Shown: piece after piece, positions 45,127 through 56,700 of the stretch
How the letters are laid out: every line of letters begins with the position of its first letter
Numbering within the stretch: the stretch's first letter is position 1
NCBI GenBank assembly: GCA_024644535.1
Contig: JAHEKX010000007.1
Coordinates: 138,654-202,653, forward strand
DNA: 64,000 nucleotides
Reading direction: 5' to 3'
Source: Gammaproteobacteria bacterium
Lineage (GTDB): Bacteria > Pseudomonadota > Gammaproteobacteria > Pseudomonadales > Halieaceae
The notes under the pieces: model-generated
The model's input: only the letters and a program-made list of their open reading frames with translations
Told to the model about the DNA's origin: nothing
Database searches by the model: none
Translations under genes and position numbers: made by a program

Positions 45127-45753
45127 ATGCCCGCGAACTCAGCTGCCGCCAGTAGCTACCACCACGGTAACCTGCGCGAGGCGCTCATCGACTCGGCTGA
45201 GCAGGCTATTGTCGATCAAGCGGCCGAAGCTATGAGTTTGCGGGCGCTCGCTCGCAACGCCGGGGTTTCGCAAACGGCACCCTATCGACACTTTAGTGAC
45301 CGCAACACATTGCTTGCAGCCGTGTCAGAACGGGGCTACCAGCGCCTTATTAGCGCATTACACAGCGCCATTGACTCGATCGACGATGACGCCGAGCGAC
45401 AGGTTCGTGAGGCTGCGAGATGTTATGTTCAGTTCGCAATCGACAACCCGCAACTATTTAAATTAATGTTTGGGCCTTTGTTGCAACCGACATTGACTTA
45501 TCCTGAACTGCACGCTCGCATTCGCGAATGCAATCATTTAGTGCAGACCATGCTGTCAAACGGTATTCGGTCAGGTTCATTTCGTGAGGATGATATCCGC
45601 TATCTCACGAACACGGCATGGGCAGGTATTCACGGATTAGCAACGCTGGTTATCGACATGCCTGACTTATTTGAACAACACATCGAACTCGAGCGCCAGA
45701 TGGATATAAGCGTTCGCTCTCTTCTAAATTGCATGCAAGAGCCCGGCGCTTAA
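45127..45753 (+). CDS. TetR/AcrR family transcriptional regulator
   Basis: The N-terminal 60 residues contain the TetR helix-turn-helix, with SLRALARNAGVSQTAPYRHFSDRNTLLAAV. The C-terminal region (MFGPLLQPTLTYPEL, TNTAWAGIHGLATLVID) has the W-x-G-I-H-G motif of the WHG (TetR_C_33) ligand domain. The 208 residues are normal. It is probably co-transcribed with mdh. The ligand and targets are unknown; control of mdh is possible but untested. Confidence 0.9.
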   Translation: MPANSAAASSYHHGNLREALIDSAEQAIVDQAAEAMSLRALARNAGVSQTAPYRHFSDRNTLLAAVSERGYQRLISALHSAIDSIDDDAERQVREAARCYVQFAIDNPQLFKLMFGPLLQPTLTYPELHARIRECNHLVQTMLSNGIRSGSFREDDIRYLTNTAWAGIHGLATLVIDMPDLFEQHIELERQMDISVRSLLNCMQEPGA

Positions 45754-45823
45754 CATCTAAACCGTAAGCCTTCCGCGACCCGCGATTTTTTAGTATTAAG
45801 TACTCACCGGACGCGTCCAAGCG

Positions 45824-48283
45824 CTAAGACGCTCGCAAAGCAAAAATAGGCTCCACTCGCACGCTTCTGCTGCAGCTCAGCCACCCGACCCACGACATCA
45901 TCACCGCGCTGACCGCAGGCACACTAATCCACAGCCACCACAAGCCGGTGTACGAGCCCTCGAACATCGTCTGATAAATACCCCATATCGCGATCTCAGC
46001 AGCGCCTACACCCAGTAAACCTGCGATATAACCTATAGCTGCAAATTCACACCACACCGACGCCGCCAACGCCGAAGCTTTAGCCCCAAAAACCTTTAGC
46101 ACCGCATTCTCGTGAGTTCGTTCCGCCAAGGTACCTGTAACCCCCATAACAAGCACCAAAATACCCGCTACCACAATCAGCAGCAAAACTGCTTCGATCG
46201 CTTTCGACACACTTGTAACGATATCTTGCAGTTGTTTAATTATGACATCAATTTCCAGCACTGTGAGCGTAGGGAAGGTCTTGATAAGATCATTCAGTAG
46301 GACCTTTTGAGTCTCTGGTAGGTAAAAACTGCTCAGATATGTCGAGCCGCCCTCGGGCACAGCACCAGGTTCCACCACGACAAAAAAGTTAGGACGCATA
46401 CTTTGCCAGTCAACCTCTCTGAGACTGGTAACCACCAAATCAATCTGCTCGGAACCTCTACGATAGCGCAGCTTGTCGCCCAGTTTAATTCCACTGCGTT
46501 GTGCGTACTCCTCTTCAACAGAAACTTCAGGAACGCCATCGACCTGGAACCATTGTCCGGCCAACAGCGTGTTAGCTTCTGGCAAGGAATCAGTCCATGA
46601 AAAGTTTGTTTCTCGTTGACGCTCGGGGCCTTCGCTGCCGATAAGCGCGCGTGAATTCACACCTATTAAACGAGCCCTAGACATCGGATACGAAGCCTGT
46701 GGCACCACATCTCGGTCCTGTAAAAACCGCTCGAATGCTACGACCTCTGCATGCTGTAAATTGACCACAAAATGATTGGGAGCGTCATCAGGCAACTGAT
46801 TTTGCCATTGTTCTATAAGGCTTGTGCGCACAAGCCCTAACAAGACCATTAACATGATTGCCGACCCGAACATTACCACGTTAAACCCGTTAGCTCGAGC
46901 GTGTCGTCGCATGCTGGCGCTGGCAAGACGCCATATCGCGGAGCCGGACGGTAAGGCGCCAACTAATCGTCGAAAGACTAAAGACGACACCAGCAGCCCT
47001 ACTACCATTATCACACTTAAGGCCAGCAGCAAGGAACCAGTAAGGATCCAATTGTGCGTATAAAACTGGGTAAGAAACAACAAGCCCCCAACGGCTAGTG
47101 CGATATCAACGGGCGCTAAACCGGCAAATAAAGTCAGCTCTTGACGCAACACGCGAAGAGGACTCGCGCCCGCCAGCCGTATGAAGCTTGGTCCTATAAA
47201 CGACGAGATACAGACCACTAAGGTGACAAGCCCAACGCCGAACGGTCGAATGGGATAAGCAACATCACTGGAAGACGAAATTAAATCGCGCAGTATGTAG
47301 CTGGCTGTAATTTCAAGCCCCAAAGCTAGGGTAAAGCCGATACCTAAAGCACAGCAAGCAACAACCGCAAGAAGACCGGTGTAAAGGCCAAGAATTTTTA
47401 GGCGCGTGGCGCCGAGTGTTTTCAGAACCGCCACATAGGCAAAATGGCGTTCACCAAACCGCCGTGCCGCCATTAGCATCGCGACCCCAGAAAGCAACAC
47501 ACCCACACTACCCGCCAGCAACAAAAATCGTTCTGCTCTATCTAGCGCCTGCGCGACACTCGGTTGCGACTCTTGTATTGTTCTGACCCTAACCCGCTCT
47601 TGGTAGAACGATTCCAGGCTTTTACGCGTGTTTGCAAGTGCAGCTTCGGGTCCCGCCAGTAACAATCGATATGATACCCTGCTAGCCGCCTGAACCATGC
47701 CGGTAGACCCGATATCTTCGAAGCGCATTAGCACCCGCGGCGCGCTGTCGAACATCGAGCCCCCGGCGTCGGGCTCGGAACGAATGATACCACTGACGCG
47801 TAAAGTAGACTTACCTAAGGCTATCGAGTCTCCAAGGCTGACCCCTAACAAGGGAAAAAGTCTGGGGGCCAACCATACCTCTCCAATGTCAGGCAGAGTG
47901 TCGTTAACACGCAACTCGCCGAACGGTGTGATACTGGTTTTGAGACTTCCTCGCAAAGGATAGTCCGCACTTACCGCCTTTGCCGATACTAAGGCAAAAC
48001 CCTCCCCTTCTGCTTGAACCATAGTGGCAAATGTAAGAGTCTGCGCAACCTCAAGACCATCGCTGAGCAGTTGTGACCACTCGTTTTCCGCAAGAATTTC
48101 TCTGGCGTCAAAAACCGTATCGGCTGCTAAAAATTGAGTGCTCTCGCCCACCAGCCGGAGGGTCAAGCGATCGGTGAACAAGCTAATGCCACTAACCATT
48201 GCAACCGCAAGAGCCAAGGATGCGATAAGAACGTGCAATTCACCGGCACGCCATTCACGCGCAAACCACCACCATAAAGACAT
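45824..48283 (-). CDS. FtsX-family ABC transporter permease (YbbP-like)
   Basis: This 819-residue MacB/FtsX-type permease has an N-terminal helix (LIASLALAVAMVSGISLF), a large periplasmic domain, and two FtsX blocks with helices near residues 250-400 and 700-815. It belongs with YbbP of the conserved tesA-ybbA-ybbP cluster; its substrate is unsettled. The ATG at 48283 overlaps the ybbA-like stop as TAATG, so I prefer this to the track start at 48334, which adds 17 residues. Confidence 0.92.
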   Translation of the reverse strand: MSLWWWFAREWRAGELHVLIASLALAVAMVSGISLFTDRLTLRLVGESTQFLAADTVFDAREILAENEWSQLLSDGLEVAQTLTFATMVQAEGEGFALVSAKAVSADYPLRGSLKTSITPFGELRVNDTLPDIGEVWLAPRLFPLLGVSLGDSIALGKSTLRVSGIIRSEPDAGGSMFDSAPRVLMRFEDIGSTGMVQAASRVSYRLLLAGPEAALANTRKSLESFYQERVRVRTIQESQPSVAQALDRAERFLLLAGSVGVLLSGVAMLMAARRFGERHFAYVAVLKTLGATRLKILGLYTGLLAVVACCALGIGFTLALGLEITASYILRDLISSSSDVAYPIRPFGVGLVTLVVCISSFIGPSFIRLAGASPLRVLRQELTLFAGLAPVDIALAVGGLLFLTQFYTHNWILTGSLLLALSVIMVVGLLVSSLVFRRLVGALPSGSAIWRLASASMRRHARANGFNVVMFGSAIMLMVLLGLVRTSLIEQWQNQLPDDAPNHFVVNLQHAEVVAFERFLQDRDVVPQASYPMSRARLIGVNSRALIGSEGPERQRETNFSWTDSLPEANTLLAGQWFQVDGVPEVSVEEEYAQRSGIKLGDKLRYRRGSEQIDLVVTSLREVDWQSMRPNFFVVVEPGAVPEGGSTYLSSFYLPETQKVLLNDLIKTFPTLTVLEIDVIIKQLQDIVTSVSKAIEAVLLLIVVAGILVLVMGVTGTLAERTHENAVLKVFGAKASALAASVWCEFAAIGYIAGLLGVGAAEIAIWGIYQTMFEGSYTGLWWLWISVPAVSAVMMSWVGWLSCSRSVRVEPIFALRAS

Positions 48284-48954
48284 TATGCGACATCCTCTAG
48301 AAGTCCGTTTCGGATTCGCACTACTCTGTGGCAACGCCCCGCTAAGACAGGATCATGGGTGACCAATACCAGTGTTTTACCCTGAGACTCGGTCATCGAG
48401 AAAAGCAAATCTGCGATGTGGCCGCCGGTCGCCTCATCCAGATTGCCTGTCGGCTCGTCAGCGAACAAGATGTTAGGATGCGTGACAAAAGCACGCGCAA
48501 TCGCAACACGCTGCTGCTCTCCGCCCGACAGTTGTTTGGGGAAATGATACAGCCGCTCTTCCAAACCCACCTGCTGCAATTGGCGGATCGCAAATGCCTG
48601 GGCCTCTGCCGCGCTATGGCCTGCAATCTGCGCGGGTAAAGCGACATTATCTAGCGCAGTCAGAGAGGGCAAGAGCTGAAAACTTTGAAAAATGAAACCG
48701 ACCTCTTGCCCCCGCCAATTCGCGCGAGCATCTTCATCGGCCTGACTGACCACGAAGTTCGCATGACTAACGCTGCCGCAAGTTGGTGTATCTAAACCCG
48801 CCAACAATCCAAGCAGGGTGGATTTTCCCGAACCCGATGTCCCTAAAATAGCAATTGATTCGCCTGGCTTGATTTCTAAGTCAATCCCTTTCAAGATCGA
48901 GATTGTTTGATCGCCGAGAGCCACCGTTTTGAAAAGTTTAGCTGCAATAAGCAT
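48283..48954 (-). CDS. ABC transporter ATP-binding protein (YbbA/LolD-like)
   Basis: The protein is a 223-residue ATPase of the MacB/LolD class. Walker A is [17 protein letters not shown], the signature is [15 protein letters not shown], Walker B is [12 protein letters not shown] and the switch is LVLVTHDP. It is coupled to the downstream FtsX-type permease by a one-base overlap and divergent from the tesA-like gene, the arrangement known from E. coli ybbA-tesA. Confidence 0.94.
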   Translation of the reverse strand: MLIAAKLFKTVALGDQTISILKGIDLEIKPGESIAILGTSGSGKSTLLGLLAGLDTPTCGSVSHANFVVSQADEDARANWRGQEVGFIFQSFQLLPSLTALDNVALPAQIAGHSAAEAQAFAIRQLQQVGLEERLYHFPKQLSGGEQQRVAIARAFVTHPNILFADEPTGNLDEATGGHIADLLFSMTESQGKTLVLVTHDPVLAGRCHRVVRIRNGLLEDVA

Positions 48955-48970
48955 AAAGAAGTTCTCCGTA

Positions 48971-49597
48971 GTGCCCTACCTACGTTTGGCCATCCTAATC
49001 GGATTGTTGTTACCCCCGCTCGGTCAAGCGCGCGAGCCAACCAAAGTTTTGGTTTTGGGCGATAGCATAAGCGCAGCTTATGGCATGAATATCGAACAAG
49101 GCTGGGTGCATTTGTGGGCGCAGAGCCTACAAGACGAAGCACGAATCATCAATGCTAGCCTCAGCGGTGAGACTACTGCTGGCGGATTAGCCCGTCTGCC
49201 CGCCTTGCTGAGCAAACACCAACCTCAAGTCGTAGTCATCGAACTGGGCGGGAACGATGGTCTGCGGGGGTACCCGCTGAGTCGACTCAAACAGAATTTG
49301 ACGCAGCTGGTAAGCCTAAGTCAAGCCGCCGGCTCTCAAGTGGCGTTAGTGCCTATGCAGATCCCACCCAATTACGGTGAAGTCTACACACGCCGCTTTT
49401 ATGAAACCTTCGCGCAAGTCGCTGCAGCACAAGAAGCCACAGTAACACCTTTTATCTTGGAAGACGTTGCATTGATAAAAGAGCTCATGCAAAACGACGG
49501 CATTCATCCAACAGCTTCGGCACAACCCCTATTGCTTGCCAAGATCGAATCAACACTGAATTCAATGTTGCGCTCAACGGAGGACAACGCCCAATGA
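48971..49597 (+). CDS. tesA: periplasmic esterase/lysophospholipase TesA-like (SGNH hydrolase)
   Basis: This SGNH hydrolase is related to E. coli TesA (thioesterase I/lysophospholipase L1). A signal peptide LRLAILIGLLLPPLGQA is followed by the nucleophile in LGDSISAAYG (Ser32), the oxyanion glycine and Asn in ELGGNDGLRG, and Asp/His in NDGIHPTA. The track begins at a TTG at 48929 inside ybbA; I choose the GTG at 48971, which starts right before the signal peptide (208 residues). Its stop overlaps the next gene by four bases. Confidence 0.93.
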   Translation: MPYLRLAILIGLLLPPLGQAREPTKVLVLGDSISAAYGMNIEQGWVHLWAQSLQDEARIINASLSGETTAGGLARLPALLSKHQPQVVVIELGGNDGLRGYPLSRLKQNLTQLVSLSQAAGSQVALVPMQIPPNYGEVYTRRFYETFAQVAAAQEATVTPFILEDVALIKELMQNDGIHPTASAQPLLLAKIESTLNSMLRSTEDNAQ

Positions 49598-50421
49598 CCA
49601 GCACAAAATCCGTGCGTAAACAACAAGCCTTCGACGTCATTTTTGGCACGGAAAGCCCCGCCGGGAAAGCATTTGATATTGTCCTTATCATTGCCATACT
49701 AAGCAGTGTTACGGTTGTGATTGCCGACTCAATACCCGACTTACACGAGCAGTATGGACGTATATTTTGGCAAATTGAGTGGGGGTTCACAGTTTTTTTC
49801 AGCCTCGAGTACTGCATAAGAATTTGGTGCAGCCCTAACCCAAAGGCGTATGTGACCAGCGGCTTTGGTGTTGTTGACCTCTTGTCTGTGTTACCTACTT
49901 ACATCGCGATACTGGTGCCTCAGGCTGCGCCTCTATTAATTTTAAGGGTACTGCGTATTTTGCGCATATTTAGGGTCTTAAGGCTGCTCCCATATGTGCG
50001 GGAATCGGCAGTTTTAATCGAGGCGCTGCGTCGCTCTCGACGAAAAATCTTGGTTTTTTTCTCGATGATGATAGTCATATCAACCATTTACGGCTGCCTG
50101 CTTTATGTCGTGGAAGGACCCGACCATGGTTTTAACACCATTCCAGAAAGTATTTACTGGGCAATTGTGACTGTCACCACGGTGGGCTATGGTGACGTCG
50201 TACCTATGACAGCATTGGGGCGCGGCATTGCCGCACTGGGAATGCTCACGGGTTATGCCATTATTGCCGTGCCCACTGGAATTATCACGGCAGAACTGAC
50301 ACACGAAATGCGGCGACAGCGAGACTTTCGCTCATGTGAGCACTGCAATCGGACTGGACACGACAGCGACTCGGAGCATTGTAAATATTGCGGTGCTTTG
50401 CTACCCGCCCGATCGTTTTAA
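49594..50421 (+). CDS. voltage-gated-like K+ channel with C-terminal zinc-ribbon-like motif
   Basis: The 275-residue protein has six membrane segments. S4 is arginine-rich (LRVLRILRIFRVLRLL) and the pore filter is TVTTVGYGDV, the K+ signature. After S6 a short cytoplasmic tail holds CEHCNRTGHDSDSEHCKYCG, two CxxC pairs that could bind zinc. The ATGA overlap with the TesA-like gene suggests coupled translation. Potassium selectivity follows from the filter; the gating signal is unknown. Confidence 0.93.
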   Translation: MTSTKSVRKQQAFDVIFGTESPAGKAFDIVLIIAILSSVTVVIADSIPDLHEQYGRIFWQIEWGFTVFFSLEYCIRIWCSPNPKAYVTSGFGVVDLLSVLPTYIAILVPQAAPLLILRVLRILRIFRVLRLLPYVRESAVLIEALRRSRRKILVFFSMMIVISTIYGCLLYVVEGPDHGFNTIPESIYWAIVTVTTVGYGDVVPMTALGRGIAALGMLTGYAIIAVPTGIITAELTHEMRRQRDFRSCEHCNRTGHDSDSEHCKYCGALLPARSF

Positions 50422-50482
50422 CTCACTGCTTCTTGAGGCAATCTGGTTTATACTACGCGCTGACTTTTAGACGCGTACGATT

Positions 50483-52594
50483 ATGCCTACTGCCTTGTTC
50501 GACTACCCTAAGTATTGGGCTGAATGCTTGGGACCTGCACCCTTTCTACCCACCTCTCGTGCCGAGATGGATGAGCTTGGTTGGGACGCGTGCGACATAA
50601 TTATCGTAACGGGTGATGCCTATGTCGACCACCCCAGCTTTGGGATGGCCGTTATTGGTCGCGTACTCGAGGCCCAAGGCTTCCGCGTAGGCATCATCGC
50701 CCAACCCAATTGGCAGAACTGTGCGGACTTTAAGCGTTTGGGTCAGCCCACTCTATTTTTCGGCGTCGCTGCTGGAAACATGGATTCAATGATTAACCGC
50801 TACACCGCAGACCGGAAAAGGCGCAACGACGACGCCTACACGCCAGATGGAAAACCCGACCATCGGCCTGACAGAGCGGTTATCGTCTACAGCCAGCGCG
50901 TTCGAGAAGCCTACAAAGATGCGCCGATTATTATCGGCGGTATCGAGGCAAGCCTTCGTCGCATAGCCCACTATGACTACTGGAGCGAGAAAATACGCCG
51001 CTCGGTACTGTTGGACAGTCGCGCAGATTTACTTTTATTTGGTAACGCCGAGCGAGCCATTTGCGAGGTGGCTCACAGGCTGAGTCGAGGCGACTCGGTA
51101 GAGTCGGTTCGCGACATACGGGGCGTTGCATTTAAAACCAAAGGCATTCTGCCCAATTATACTATGGTGGATTCATCGACCATTGACGTTGTAGGGCCGG
51201 TCGATGTTCAACCAAACCCCTATGAAATGGTCACAGAAGAGACCTGCGAAAACAAAGACTCGCAAACTCAAGTCGTTCAATTACTGGACCCCAAACATCA
51301 AAATATGCAAACCGTAATTCGCATTCCGAGTTATGAGCAGGTCAGTGAGGACCGGGCACTGTATGCGCATGCCTCGAGAGTGCTTCACAAAGAGACCAAC
51401 CCCCACAACGCAAGACCCTTAGTCCAGCAACATGGCGACACCGAAGTATGGATAACGCCTCCCCCAATGCCGCTAACGACCGAAGAACTTGACTGGGTAT
51501 TTGAACTACCCTACCAACGCGCAGCCCACCCGAGTTATGGTGGGGCAAAGATTCCCGCGTTCGAAATGATCCAACATTCCATCAATATCATGCGCGGCTG
51601 CTTTGGCGGCTGTACGTTTTGCTCTATAACGGAGCATGAAGGTCGAATCATCCAAAACAGATCAGAGGAATCGATACTCAAAGAAATCGAAAAAATTCGG
51701 GACACAAGTAAGGCATTTACAGGGGTCATATCGGATTTGGGAGGTCCCACCGCCAATATGTGGCGACTCGCTTGCAAAGACCCCAAGATCGAAGCATCGT
51801 GTCGAAAACTGAGCTGTGTGTTCCCCGGAATCTGCAAAAATTTGAACACCGACCAAACGCCTCTGATCCAGCTTTACCGAAAAGCGCGCAACATTCCCGG
51901 CATTAAGAAAGTGTTGATCGCTTCTGGACTGCGCTACGACATCGCTGTTGAGACGCCCGAGTACGTGGAAGAGCTGGTGACCCATCATGTTGGTGGCTAC
52001 TTAAAAATTGCCCCGGAGCACACCGAACAGGGACCGTTATCGGCCATGATGAAACCGGGAATAGGCACCTACGACCGCTTTAAAAAGCTGTTCGACAAAT
52101 ACAGCAAAAAGGCAGGTAAAGAACAGTATCTTATACCCTACTTCATAGCCGCTCACCCGGGAACCGAAGATGAGGACATGTTAAACCTTGCACTATGGCT
52201 AAAACGTAACGGCTTCCGCGCCGACCAGGTGCAAACGTTCTATCCCTCCCCTATGGCGACCGCAACGGCAATGTACCATACTGGCTACAATCCGCTGAAA
52301 CCCGTGCGTCGCGCAGGCCCGAAGATCGCGCGAGTCCAAAAGCTCAGTCAACGCCGTCTACATAAGGCGTTTTTGAGGTATCATGACTCGGAGAATTGGC
52401 CCGCGTTGCGTGACACACTGCGCGCTATGGGTCGAAAAGATTTGATTGGCTACGGTAAACAACACTTGGTCCCCCCCAGGCAGCCACCACAGCGGCACCG
52501 CTCACTGGTGGACCACAAGCAGCGTTTTGCGACTCAGCACACAGGTATAGACCCGGTTAACCAGCGCCGGCAGCCACCCAAAAAACGTCGCTAA
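50483..52594 (+). CDS. YgiQ family radical SAM protein
   Basis: YgiQ (UPF0313) proteins are radical SAM enzymes of unknown reaction. The N-terminal domain begins [20 protein letters not shown]. The cluster motif [18 protein letters not shown] lies near residue 372, with the CxxxCxxC spacing. The protein has 703 residues, normal for the family, and a basic, Pro-rich tail ([10 protein letters not shown]). Upstream a TATACT hexamer lies about 30 bases before the ATG without a good -35 box. Confidence 0.93.
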   Translation: MPTALFDYPKYWAECLGPAPFLPTSRAEMDELGWDACDIIIVTGDAYVDHPSFGMAVIGRVLEAQGFRVGIIAQPNWQNCADFKRLGQPTLFFGVAAGNMDSMINRYTADRKRRNDDAYTPDGKPDHRPDRAVIVYSQRVREAYKDAPIIIGGIEASLRRIAHYDYWSEKIRRSVLLDSRADLLLFGNAERAICEVAHRLSRGDSVESVRDIRGVAFKTKGILPNYTMVDSSTIDVVGPVDVQPNPYEMVTEETCENKDSQTQVVQLLDPKHQNMQTVIRIPSYEQVSEDRALYAHASRVLHKETNPHNARPLVQQHGDTEVWITPPPMPLTTEELDWVFELPYQRAAHPSYGGAKIPAFEMIQHSINIMRGCFGGCTFCSITEHEGRIIQNRSEESILKEIEKIRDTSKAFTGVISDLGGPTANMWRLACKDPKIEASCRKLSCVFPGICKNLNTDQTPLIQLYRKARNIPGIKKVLIASGLRYDIAVETPEYVEELVTHHVGGYLKIAPEHTEQGPLSAMMKPGIGTYDRFKKLFDKYSKKAGKEQYLIPYFIAAHPGTEDEDMLNLALWLKRNGFRADQVQTFYPSPMATATAMYHTGYNPLKPVRRAGPKIARVQKLSQRRLHKAFLRYHDSENWPALRDTLRAMGRKDLIGYGKQHLVPPRQPPQRHRSLVDHKQRFATQHTGIDPVNQRRQPPKKRR

Positions 52595-52611
52595 GTATCG
52601 AGGAGACGCTC

Positions 52612-53763
52612 TTGAACCGAAAGATTATCCTACCTATGGTGTTTGTAGCTCTCGGGGCATTGACCGCGGCAGTTCTTATTCTAAATCCAAAACAACTCTC
52701 GGAAGCGTCACTAGACCGTGTCCCTCCGAAGGTTTCAGTCACCAGCGCAGTTCTAGTTGACGAGCCTCTGATTATCGACTCTCAGGGGACCATTATGCCT
52801 GCACACCGTATCATTCTCGCGGCGGAAGTAGCTGGACGGGTAAGTTCTATTTCTGAAAAATTTCAGAGAGGCGGGTCCTTCGAGCAAGACGAAATTTTAT
52901 TCACCATCGATAAGACCGATGCCCGTCTGGCCCTGGAGCGTGCAAAGGCAAACTACAATACCGCTCGTATCGACCTAGAGATCGTGCGCAGCGATTACAA
53001 GAGAGCCTCACAGCTTAAGCAACAAAATCTGATTAGTGATCAAGCACTCGAGCAGACGCAGCTTCTCCTTGCGCGAACAGAAGCGCAGGAAAAGTCGACC
53101 GCCATAGCGCTAAAGGAGGCTGAACTGCAGCTTGAACGCACCAGCGTCAAGGCACCCTTTAACGGGCGCATCGAAGATGAATCGATAGACATTGGTCAGT
53201 TTATCAACCGCGGAGAACCCGTCGCAGAGCTGATCTCCTTGCGAAACTATGAGGTACGATTACCAATACCACGCGACCAACTCGCCTACTTAGACTTACC
53301 CTTTTCCACCAACGGAATTATTCCCTTACATCAGCAGCCCAACGTTCTTTTAAGTGGCGAATTCGCCGGGCAGGAGTGGATTCGTGATGCTAAGTTGGTC
53401 CGGACTGAGGCACTTATTGACAGAGCAACTCGTCAAGTGTTCGCGGTAGCACAACTAACCATTGACAGCGACAATCCAGATACATTGCTTCCTCTCGGCC
53501 TCTTCGTAAAGGCCGAAATAGAGGGTATCACGCCTAAAAATGCGTATCGATTACCTCGCACCAGTCTAGCCACAGGGAGTCGAATCTTAATTGTCGACGG
53601 CAATAATCAGTTGCGCTTCGAGTCCGTAAAAATACTAAGACTAGAGCACGACGAGGTAGTCATTCAAGATGGGCTAAATCTCGACATGATGATATGTGTA
53701 TCAGCTGGTCGCACAGTAGTCGACGGTATGCATGTTATCCCGGTTATGGCGATAGACCGATGA
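52612..53763 (+). CDS. RND efflux periplasmic adaptor (membrane fusion protein)
   Basis: The 383-residue HlyD/AcrA-type adaptor bridges an RND pump and an outer-membrane channel. An N-terminal helix (IILPMVFVALGALTAAVLIL) is followed by a lipoyl-like half (AEVAGRVSSISEKFQRGG), an alpha-hairpin, and the returning motif RTSVKAPFNGRIEDESIDIGQF. The start is TTG, with AGGAG six bases upstream. It overlaps the pump gene by four bases (ATGA). No outer-membrane partner is in the window. Confidence 0.92.
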   Translation: MNRKIILPMVFVALGALTAAVLILNPKQLSEASLDRVPPKVSVTSAVLVDEPLIIDSQGTIMPAHRIILAAEVAGRVSSISEKFQRGGSFEQDEILFTIDKTDARLALERAKANYNTARIDLEIVRSDYKRASQLKQQNLISDQALEQTQLLLARTEAQEKSTAIALKEAELQLERTSVKAPFNGRIEDESIDIGQFINRGEPVAELISLRNYEVRLPIPRDQLAYLDLPFSTNGIIPLHQQPNVLLSGEFAGQEWIRDAKLVRTEALIDRATRQVFAVAQLTIDSDNPDTLLPLGLFVKAEIEGITPKNAYRLPRTSLATGSRILIVDGNNQLRFESVKILRLEHDEVVIQDGLNLDMMICVSAGRTVVDGMHVIPVMAIDR

Positions 53764-56700
53764 ATCGCATCATCGCTTGGTTCGTTCACAATCGAGTGGC
53801 GGCGAACCTCCTAATGCTAATTCTTATCGCAGGTGGTGTTCTTGCACTGCCACAGCTCTACTTAGAAGAATTTCCTGAAGTCGAGGTTGATGCTGTATCC
53901 ATTAGGATTCCCTATTTAGGTGCAGCGCCCCAAGAAGTGGAGTCGGCTGTTTGTATCCGAGCGGAGGAAGCCTTAGAAGGAACAGAGGGTATAGATACAC
54001 TTCGCTCCACGGCAGCAGAAGGGATGTGCTCGATTATAGCCGAACTGGTTGAGGGGGTAGATCGTTCAAAAGTCGCTAATGATATCCGTAGCAAAGTTGA
54101 TGCGATCGACTCGTTTCCCGCAGAAACAGAGCGTCCAATTACCTCAGAAATCAGCGTGGTGGCCAATGTCTTGCACCTCGTTGTCTCCGGTGCAACAAGC
54201 GAAAAAGGACTTAAAAATCTTACACAAAATATTCGAGATGATATCGCCGCACTACCGGGCGTATCTCAAGTCGATATTAATTTCAGCCGAGACTTCGAAA
54301 TCTCGATCGAGGTGCCCGAGCATAATTTGCGCCAATTTGACTTAACTCTTGAGCAAATTGGTCAAGTGGTTCGCGCCAATAGCCTTGATCTTCCTGGCGG
54401 CGCACTCGACACACCCAGCGGAGAAATTCTGCTGCGAACGCAGGGGCAAGCCTATAGCGGGCAAGAGTTTGAGGACATCATAGTTACAGCAAACCAGGAT
54501 GGACGCCGCACCAGCCTAGCCGAAATAGCTCATGTGCGCGACGCCTTTGTCGATGCCGACATAACCGCCCGATTCAATGGACAGCGAGCCATGTCTATCA
54601 TGGTCTCCAGAGTAGGGAAAGAGGATACGCTCGAGATCGCGGAGGCGGTTAAGGCGTACCTGGCTAGACTCGAACCAACTTTGCCAGAGGGTATATATGT
54701 CCAGATCTGGAAAGACGAATCACAAGATCTCACTGATAGACTCCAAGCGCTGACCGATAATGCACGAAGCGGCCTCCTCTTGGTCTTAATAGTACTAGCT
54801 CTGTTCTTGCAATTTAGGCTCGCTTTGTGGGTTGCGGCGGGAATCCCGATTGCTTTGCTGGGTACTCTTGCGATATTCCCAGCTCTCAACATCGCTATAA
54901 GCACAATGTCGATCATGGCATTTATTCTAGTTATAGGAATTCTCGTAGACGATGCCATTGTGGTAGGTGAACGCATATTCGCTCATGAAGAAATGGGCAA
55001 GACCCGACGACAAGCAGCTATCGATGGCACTAACGAGGTCTCGACGCCTGTCATTTTTGGCGTTCTTACAACCATGGCCACCTTCATTCCTATTATGAAC
55101 ATTCCTGGCGAGATCGGTGGTTTTTTCCTTGTCATCGGAGCGGTTGTCATAATCGCTCTGTTTTTTAGTATCTTCGAATCGCAACTTATACTGCCACACC
55201 ATCTGGCGCACCGACGAGTCGCCGCGCCGAGTGACAAAAAAAATGCCTGGCAAAAAATTCAGGCTCGACTTTCCGAGAAACTCGATCGTTTCGCTGTTAA
55301 CCGTTTTAAGCCCATGGTGCGTTTATCGATCGAGTACCGTTACGCGACATTAGCGGTAGGCGTCGCCATATTGTTAATCGCATTGGGTGCCTTGTTGTCT
55401 GGTCGGGTCCTTTTTCAATTTTTCCCAGCACTTGAAGGCACCCGACTGTACGCCTCCGTCGTGATGCCAGAGGGTACACCTATTGAGACCACGCAAGCGG
55501 TGGTCCAAAGAATTGAAGACTCTGCCGAGCAACTGAAGCAAGAGTTAAACGAAACACCTTTTTTTGCGGGGCAAGAGCCCTTTTCTAAGATTTATACCGC
55601 CGTTGGTACCACCTTGCCCAAAGGCTCACTCGAATTCGGAGTTCCTGTTCAGTCTAATATTGGTGAAGTCGCTGTCCACCTAAACCTACCGGAATCATAC
55701 GAAGGAATCTCCACTAGCACGATAGCCAATCGCTGGCGAGAGCTCACGGGGACGATTCCCGACGTAGTTGAACTGAAAATTTCTGCCAACAGCTTCACAA
55801 TCGGTGCTGCCATAGAGATAGAGCTGCTGGGGCGAGACTTGGAAGAGCTCCGTTCGGTCGCAGAAGAGCTAAAATCCACGCTGCGCGCCTACCCCGGGGT
55901 GGTCGATATTTCGGATTCTTTCCGATCCGGAAAGCAAGAAGTGAAACTAAAGCTCAAACCCGAGGCCAGGCATTATGGAGTCTCACTAAGAGATCTCGGA
56001 GCCCAAGTACGCCATGCTTTTTATGGCTACGAGGCACAAAGAATTCAGCGCGGAGGAGACGATCTGCGCGTCATGGTCCGCTACCCTCAAGCTGAACGTG
56101 CAGCATTCGGTGCTATTGAGCAGATGTTCATCCGGACCCCAACTGGGTCGGCAGTTCCCTTTTCCGACATTGCTGAAGCCGAGATTGGACAGGGTTTTAC
56201 TACCATCTCTCGGGTAAATGGAGAACGTGTCATCACAGTGACGGCTGAGGTGTTACGAGACAAGATCACTCCTGAGCAAGTGCTAACTGGCGTCCTAAAC
56301 AAACACCTCCCGAAAATTTTAGAGACCCACCCTGGCGTTACTTTCGGACTTTCGGGCGAGGCAGAGGACCGCGCTGAATCCATGAGTTCTTTGGGTGCTT
56401 ACGCTCTTCTCGCACTACTGGTGATTTATGCTTTACTCGCCATTCCTCTGCAGTCTTACCTGCACCCGCTTGTCATTATGAGCGTCATTCCCTTTGGCGC
56501 CATCGGGGCCATTTTTGGACACTTTGTAATGGATGTTGATCTTACGTTCTTGAGTGTTTTGGGCATTGTCGCTCTGTCAGGCGTTGTCGTTAACTCGAGT
56601 CTTGTATTGGTCGACTATGTCAACCGCCAACGCGCGTCCGGCACTGCGCTTGCAGACGCTTTGGTTAGCGCAGGCGTCGTGAGATTCCGGCCTATCTTGC

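Noticed and set aside
45754-45823. Small hairpin CGCG-ACC-CGCG followed by ATTTTTT after the TetR gene
   Set aside because: A four-pair stem with a three-base loop is too weak to call, though the T-tract is suggestive.
50422-50482. TATACT hexamer before ygiQ-like gene
   Set aside because: The only TTGA-like box is about ten bases upstream, far too close for a sigma70 promoter.
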